Shown: positions 57,501 to 64,000 of the stretch, one piece after another
Position numbering within the stretch: position 1 is the stretch's first letter
Layout: each line of letters opens with the position of its first letter
Origin: Euryodendron excelsum
Lineage: Eukaryota; Streptophyta; Magnoliopsida; Ericales; Pentaphylacaceae
Length of the DNA: 64,000 nucleotides
Direction of reading: 5' to 3'
NCBI GenBank assembly: GCA_033060915.1
Contig: CM065394.1
Location: 37,892,501-37,956,500, forward strand
Translations under genes and position numbers: made by a program
Notes under the pieces: model-generated
The model's database searches: none
Told to the model about the DNA's origin: nothing
The model's input: only the letters and a program-made list of their open reading frames with translations

Positions 57501-59210
57501 AAAGTTTTCAGAAGCATTAAGTTTTTGCATTTAAAAACTCACATTGCATTACGATGGCCTCTGCAAGTATGCATTTTCCATTGCTTTGTCTTATACATCT
57601 AACTGTTCCTGTAACAGCACATTGCGGACTTGCAGCACAATTATGTTTACTGGTATGTTCTTTCAAATGGGTTTGGACTTCAGAAATCATGATTTTTAAG
57701 TGCCACTCCCTCACATTATGTCTGAAGTGATATGATCCGATTATGCAGATGATCCGTGATGGGTATCGTGTGGAGGATCATATCCAACCAAAACCAATCC
57801 GGACAAATTGTACCTCAAGTACTCAAATCTAATGCCCCTGTAACCCCTCAGAATAACTCAGCAGCTGAGGTGCAGCAATTTTCAGATGCAGTTTCTGGTC
57901 TGCCCTCCAATGTAGTTGCAAAGCCAACTAGCAGTGATAATGCATCTCTAAGCCCAACCCACAATCTACCAAGTGCAAAGATGCTACCTCCTGGAAATGC
58001 TCAGGCCTTGCAGATTTCACAAGGAGACTTGCCTGGAGTGTCTATGCCTGCGAGGCCTCAAGAACCTGATCCACAACCATCATTGCAACAACAGTGGCAG
58101 CAGCAGCAGCAGCAGCAATGTCAACAGTCATTGATGCAACAGCAGCCTCCCCAGTTCCAGAGATCACCTCTCATGCTTGCGGCAAATCCACTCTTGCACA
58201 TGAATACTTCGGGGCAGAATTCCAACATGCCATTGGGTAATCATATGGTTAATAAACCCTCTCCTCTCCAACTACAGCTGTTACAGCAACAGCAGCCACA
58301 GATGCAGAGGAAAATGATAATGGGACTTGGGACGGCTGTGGGTATGGGTAACATGGGCAATAATATGGTTGGGCTTGGAGGACTTGGCAATGTCATGGGC
58401 ATGGGGGTTCCAAGGGGGATGGGAGGAACTGGAATTTCAGCACCAATGGGCTCAATTTCAGGCATGGGCAATGTGGGTCAGAGCCCGATGAATCCAAGCC
58501 AGTCCTCAAATATTAGCAATGCAATTGGCCAGCAACTTTGCTCTGGGGCACTAACTCCCACAGAAGCACAAGCTATCATGGCAATAAGGCTTATGATGGC
58601 ACAGAACAGAACAAACATGAGGGGGGGTCCTCAATCAAGTATAGGCGCGATTTCAGGAGCTAGACAGATGCACCCAGGCTCCACTGGTCTTTCAATGCTG
58701 GGCCAAACTCTAAATTGGGTCAACATCAATCCAAATTATCCAATGCAGCGAACAGCAATGGGACCGATGGGTCCACCAAAGTTGACAGGGATGAATCTTT
58801 ACATGAACCAGCAACAGCAGCAGCAGCAGCAGCAACAGTTGCAGTTACAACAGCAGATGCAACAACAGATACAGCAGCAATTCCAGCAGCAACGGCAAGA
58901 AACAGCCTCTCTGCTACAAGCCGTTGTTTCACCACAGGTGGGCTCGCCATCAACCATGGGTATCCCACAGCAACTGAATCAATAGCAGCAGCAGCGGCAA
59001 GAAGCTAGCCCACAGAAAATGAGCCAGAGAACTCCAATGAGCCCACAAGTGAGCTCGGGGGCTATGCATCCCTTGAGTGCTGCTAATCCAGAAGCTTGTC
59101 CTGCAAGCTCTCAGTTGAGCTTGCAGACACTAGGCTCTGTTGGTAGTATTGCTAATTCGCCTATGGAGCTACAAGGTGTGAGCAAGAGTAACTCTCTTAG
59201 TAATGCATAG
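51556..59210 (+). pseudogene. PHL: PHL-like (Spt20-family) gene, decayed copy with introns
   Basis: Exons 51556-51717 (MGISFKVSKTGTRFRPKP), 52737-52776 and 52879-52943 (ENEVSFALNLFPDGYFIRKP) are intact. They match PHYTOCHROME-DEPENDENT LATE-FLOWERING-type proteins, Gln-rich nuclear co-regulators with an Spt20-like region. The exon or exons expected next, coding for the CKYVDG-type segment, were not found before 54010. Lesions include TGA at 54022-54024 in place of an Arg in the DYRK motif, a one-base loss near 54087, no AG acceptor before 54248, frame shifts near 54650, 54715, 55040, 55115, 55670, 56690 and 57810, and TAG at 58983-58985 in a Gln run. The Gln/Met/Gly-rich tail remains open for 409 codons. 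Introns are kept, so this is a duplicated gene, not a retrocopy. Neighbouring NUP107 is undamaged, so poor sequence is an unlikely cause. Confidence 0.82.
58796..58990 (+). repeat. CAG/CAA polyglutamine repeats in the pseudogene
   Basis: Runs of CAG and CAA codons at 58808-58900, and a shorter one near 58096-58118, encode Gln tracts of the PHL-like tail. Other frames through them give poly-Ala or poly-Ser and are not genes. Confidence 0.85.
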
Positions 59211-59938
59211 TTAAATATCAACAAGCTTGGTTTCAATTCCTTGTGGTAATGCTTTAGTTTCACTGGTTCAAAGCCCTCCTCTTTTCCTCAGCAATTGTTC
59301 AAATTGCAGGGAGGAAATGGAGCTGAATCAACTAAGAAATTCTTATGCCGTACCATAAAATAAAATCATGCCGAAGCAGATTTTATTTCTGGCTCTGCGC
59401 CTTGACAAGGATGGTCACATTCCATTCCTGCGGTTGCTGTTGGATTTTCCATACCTGCAGAGAAATAAATCAAAGAATTTTGGCTATCCTGTTCAGTAGA
59501 ATTGGCATACATAACTCTAATTCCTTTTGCTATCAATTTATATAAGCTGGTCACCTGCATAAAAGTAGGGGTTGATAAAGTTTAGGATAGTTCAGGTTTG
59601 TATTTGCAGAAGAGATGATAATGTTGTTTTAGATGATTTATTTGTCAAATGATTACTGCTTTTTAATATTAGTATATACGGACGTTGAAAGTTGAAAATG
59701 TCAGTAGGACAACCGATGTCGGAACTGAGCAAACAAAGAATGATGGTGTGTTTGCTCTGAAATAAAAGAAAGAAACGATAGTTTGCAAGTTTTCATGGGA
59801 CTTTGTACATGTTTGTTGTACTGTTTATTCATTTGCATAACTCCCCTGTTTTACCTAATTGACATGCTGTTTTGTATGATACTACTGTTTTACTTTGTGC
59901 AAGCAGTTTGCTTTCTGTAGCATGTACTGTTGGCATAG

Positions 59939-59975
<37 letters not shown>

Positions 59976-60962
59976 TTAGGGTGCGATAAGCAAAGTTAAG
60001 GAAAAGTGAGCACAACTCAAAAAGGTCAAAGCCAGCGTTCTGGGCTGGAATGTAAGAGGATTAGGTAATCTGATCTTATAGGTTGGCAAATGAAAATTAT
60101 AGATTAATATTCAATTTAACGGTTTTCACTTAACTTTGGGTTTAATAACACCCGGTAATGGTTAGGTTATTTTGAATTGATTCATTTCCATGTTACGGTA
60201 AGTGTGGAGACTATCCAGTTCAGAGACTCTCAGGTTGTAAACCAGTTCTGCGACAATGGCTCAATTTCTAACTTAGTAACAAGTAAATCACCACATCAGA
60301 TGCTGAATATATCGTGTCCCGGCCATCGCTCTTGCGCTAAAAGAGGAACCGTAACGCTTCAACCACACAGATGAGCTAACTATATACAAAGCATTTCATT
60401 ATAGTGAACCTATCAATCCAACCAAACCACAGCGGGGACTCTGGCCCTGGGCAGATCGACCACACTTTTCGGACTGCAGGTTTGGCAAGAACCACAAGGA
60501 TGCTTTGCCACCTCATGCATATGGTTTTCCTGCTCTTTTTTCTTTTTCTTCCTACTGTTCACTTGCTCTTGCAGCAGTTTTTGAATCAGAGATCATTCAC
60601 CATTTCAATTACTACTGGATGAGATACAAATAAAACTGACGACACAGAATAGAATTTGCTATATAAGTACTAATATAAATTCTGTTAAGGTCTGAAAACA
60701 AATAAGATTTTTTTCGTTAATATGTTTTGGCTCCCAATCCAATCTCATTATCAGGGTCTCCCTCAAATTCTCACATGGCCTGATTTTTCCCCATCCATAT
60801 AAGGAAATTTAACCGTGCCATAAACACAAAATGCTAGTCACCTTGAAACATAATTGTTTGTGCGCATTCAGGCCCCTAATATGAAGTCTGGTGTGTGGAG
60901 GATTCTCACGAGCAGCCTGGAGAAGCTTAAACAAAGCTTGGAAACTGCAAGTAAATGGTAGA
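59211..60962. other. Spacer between the PHL-like pseudogene and SEC22
   Basis: The 3' region of the pseudogene and the SEC22 3' UTR face each other here. Apart from the CT run at 59941, I see no gene, RNA or clear transposon. Confidence 0.6.
59941..59970 (+). repeat. (CT)15 microsatellite
   Basis: A pure CT run of 30 bases, suitable as a polymorphic marker. Confidence 0.92.
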
Positions 60963-63135
60963 TCACCAAATTTTCTTTTTCACCCAGAAAAGGAGGATGA
61001 CAACTCCAACGACAATGGCAACGGGGGCCCACTTCCGAATCAAAGCCTGCAGTGAAGAATGATGCAACAACAGTATAGTTAAACATATATCAGTATCCAC
61101 TTCCAAAATAAATATTTCATAAGCAGCTCAGCAGAAGCACTTTTATCATCACCAATCAGGCTCTGGTAAAATAGGCACATATGGTCAGTACAATACATAG
61201 ATATCAAATAAAGATGTGTTAGCAAACTGGGACATCAAAACCATTATCATCACCAATCATGGAGCAAACAGATCTAGCCGATTTCCATCAACCTCATTCC
61301 AACTGCCAATTGTGGTCAAGTTGCATTATGCATTCCCAACTAAATGTGAGTTAAGTATGATGTCATCTGAATGTCATCTACAACCTGCACTGACCTATAT
61401 TTTCTGCCTTTATTGTAATCTAATCTGATCACGAAATTCTAGAATGACTCAATTAAATTAAGGCAAATGCTCATGCCTAATGTAAATGGAATAGTAAAAG
61501 TTTGTTTAATAATATTATACGCGGCTAAGCACCATGGGAAAATTACAAATTGAATTCGTCAACCACATATGAGAGCCAAAAAAAAAAAAAGAAACACCGT
61601 CACATTGGATCCTAAGAATTAACTGTAATAGGGGGTTCAGCTCAAATGCCAAAAAGAAAGTATATAAATAATATTAATAAAGATATCATCACCCATAGAG
61701 CAATGTTATACCAAATCAAAGAATTTTACTTTCATACTATGAGGTCTTCTACAGCTATTCCATGTTTAGATCAACCATGATAACGTTAGAGAAGGGACTT
61801 GGATCTACCAAATGGTAAGAATGCCTCTTAAGGTTGAACAATCATAAGCTGGGGTAAAAAATCTTATGAGACAATAGAATAACTTTGACAAACTAATGCC
61901 GATGAAGTAAAGTTTGACACATCAGATACATATCTAATGGAAATTCATCACAACTTTCAGGGAGTGCAATGAAGATTTCCATGGACTTCAGGTAAATTAT
62001 TGGATTAAACTGTAACACATAAAAAATTACTCAATGCAAAATCAATAGGGCAATTATACACCCAGGCATGCTTCAATGAAATAAAAGCCTCATGCAACAT
62101 CTAAATTGCCAAATGCTATTGCCAAGTATTGGTCCCCATTGATTGAGTGTGCTGGGAAGGGGTGGACTAGTACAGACCCAAACTTTGGCATGATTGCACA
62201 AAATGGCTATCCTTAAACCTACAATGCTCAAAAAACATCTGGTTTGGCTAATTGAGAGGAAACTGCAAGACTCAAAATGCTAGTAGAAACTCAATTACTT
62301 CTGCTACCAAGTACTGATGTCACGGGGACACGAATGCAAGCTCTGTTTTCTCTGAAGTGTTGAATTACTCCTGCCCAAGCCCACTGAAGGCTGAGAAGTG
62401 CCACTAAGATGTTGTCAAAGCAGGTTGCATCATAGAGCAACATTCCAGATGTAATAATAAAGTTGAGATACTCACTCAATAGCAGCCCTAAATTACTGGA
62501 CTTCAAGAAGACAAGCTCATAGTACCACTGCCACCCACCCCCCCAAAACCCCCTCACATCAAACAACCACAACCACTGATCCCACTGATTTATAACACTA
62601 TTTTACTTGGGAGATTTTATATCCGGCAACTGCAAGAAGTGATCATGCCTACCTGCCAGGAATTATCTCAGTAAGAGAATCTCCACTAAAAATAACAGCA
62701 ATGTGTTGTTTTATATTCTTTTCAGCAGTGACCAAAATGGATTCGGTCAATTCTTTTAATCATTTTAGCAGTCACATTCTTATAGTGTTTCTTTATAAGA
62801 ACAGTGACATTATTATAGTTGAAAAAATTTTCCTATGCCAACAAATGTAGGCATGAAAGCATGCATCTGCTGAACAAATAGATATCTTCCAAAGTACATT
62901 TTAAGCAGGAACTATGAAAATCTAAATGTAATAACATCTATATACCAAACAAAACCACCAACGAATGACCATATTGTTACCCAAAAGGATGAGATAGAAA
63001 AATATAAAATTTTTGCTCATAAAGCATGTCTATCATCTAATGATCCAATTGAACTAACCTGTCGATTTAAATCTTTTGCCTTATCAGCATATATGCGAGA
63101 TTCTGATGTCAAGCGGCTGGACATTTGACTGACCT
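60963..63135 (-). CDS. SEC22: SEC22 R-SNARE, 3' end (partial)
   Basis: Two exons are visible, 63135-63059 and 61046-60963, joined in frame across a 2-kb intron. The first encodes the end of a SNARE helix (EVSQMSSRLTSESRIYADKA, then KDLNRQ). The second encodes ALIRKWAPVAIVVGVVILLF followed by WVKKKIW and TGA, a C-terminal membrane anchor. This matches plant SEC22, the longin-domain R-SNARE for ER-Golgi vesicle fusion. The longin domain and most of the SNARE motif are in exons beyond the right edge, so the 63135 boundary is an exon start, not the gene start. The gene is convergent with the PHL-like pseudogene. Confidence 0.93.
61047..63058 (-). other. Last intron of SEC22
   Basis: This is a 2,012-bp intron with gttag donor and tgcag acceptor on the minus strand. 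It is AT-rich without recognised genes or element ends. The open frame near 62291-62572 resembles nothing known. Confidence 0.7.
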
Positions 63136-64000
63136 CTGCAAAAAGTGATATCCAAATTAGATACAATGAACCAAAATATGAAAGAGAAATCCTTGGATCA
63201 CATGATGCACAATAATAAAACGGGTAAAAAGGTTAGCAACTATAAAAGGGGGACACCAGTAAGTCCATATAAACAACAATAAAAATTTTGAGCAATAATA
63301 CTACACATGAAAAGGATACATTATATGTGGTGCTTCCCTCCCCCCCAACCCCATTTGTAATGACGTATATAGTGGTTTCTTTAGTTTGCCCAGAAAAAAA
63401 GAAGAGGCAAAATCAACAAACAGTCACTTCAGAATGACACATGTAACAAAAGCAGACTCAAACTACATTTCTTCCATAGAATTTGACACTCACACTTAAA
63501 TGGTCTGAAGCATCACTGAACTGATTGGAGTTGATTGCATTGTTGGTATCTCTCCATTTACAGTATGCTCATAGACAAAATACTTAATTAGCCATTTCAA
63601 CATGCAATATACTTATTATTTCTTGAACAAAGCATGTTCAGAAGGTTTGTTACACATTTGACATTTACTACCTTCACTATTGGCAATTTTTTCATGGGTA
63701 AGTTACACTAATGCCATGGAGATTTCTAACAATTGTAAAAAAAACAGCCGTCAAGTTTCTAAATTGATACTAGATGTGTCAGATGGTGGTGGGTTTGTAA
63801 AGTGACAGAGGGATGGCCATTAGTGGTAGGTCACTGATGAGATTGAGCAGGTATGCCTAGGAATGGCAACGGGTCAGATTCAGGTTGGAGAACCCTTATC
63901 ACACCACCGCTCCGTTTAAATTACTGCTCCTCCGAACCCAACCCGGTCTGTTTGATTTTAATCCCGAAACCAATCCAAATCCGAAGCTTGAGAACCCGAT
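63136..64000 (-). other. Upstream SEC22 intron with a repeat at the window edge
   Basis: No further SEC22 exon was found. From about 63850 the sequence turns to AACGGGTCAGATTCAGG and CGAACCCAACCCGG-like motifs, typical of a plant repeat rich in GGGTC/GACCC words. It is cut by the window end, so its type cannot be judged. Confidence 0.5.

Noticed and set aside
58715..59008. Poly-Ala/Thr frames through the glutamine repeat
   Set aside because: They are frame-shifted readings of CAG/CAA repeats; the Gln frame is the conserved one.

Overview
The window is nuclear DNA from a flowering plant, almost certainly a eudicot. Genes are broken by many GT-AG introns, spacers are AT-rich, and the repeats are typical plant elements. 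Three genes lie in the order UBP1-type RNA-binding protein, FLU, NUP107. From memory, the Arabidopsis neighbours At3g14100 (UBP1C), At3g14110 (FLU) and At3g14120 (NUP107) are in the same order, so this is probably a conserved block. I cannot name the species.

Layout. 1-1001 (+) holds the last two coding exons of a UBP1-type oligouridylate-binding protein. 2354-6489 (-) is a complete five-exon FLU gene, the chloroplast TPR repressor of tetrapyrrole synthesis. 9034-10882 (-) is a complete three-exon F-box/LRR gene. 13312-23298 is a full-length Ty3/Gypsy LTR retrotransposon of the Tat type. It has 603-bp LTRs, a CCAAT target duplication, a gag-pol frame on the minus strand and a separate spliced gene on the plus strand. 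23926-48581 (+) is a complete NUP107 gene of 24 exons, whose 1,090-codon frame is intact at every junction; its introns are swollen by repeats. 51556-59210 (+) is a decayed, intron-containing copy of a PHL-like (Spt20-family) gene. 60963 to the right edge (-) is the 3' end of a SEC22 SNARE gene.

The host genes are housekeeping or regulatory and do not form a pathway: stress-granule RNA binding (UBP1), chlorophyll precursor control (FLU), nuclear pore scaffold (NUP107), ER-Golgi fusion (SEC22) and probable ubiquitin-ligase substrate choice (F-box). The most unusual part is the retrotransposon. It carries an antisense three-exon gene with its own TATA-like box, separated from gag-pol by a 64-bp tandem repeat. 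Each of its two genes ends at a single premature TAG. Four copies of one ~450-bp repeat family sit in four introns of NUP107, and two inverted-repeat elements with related ends lie upstream of FLU and upstream of the F-box gene.

Exon boundaries were placed by eye from reading frame, splice dinucleotides and family knowledge. No alignment or database search was run.
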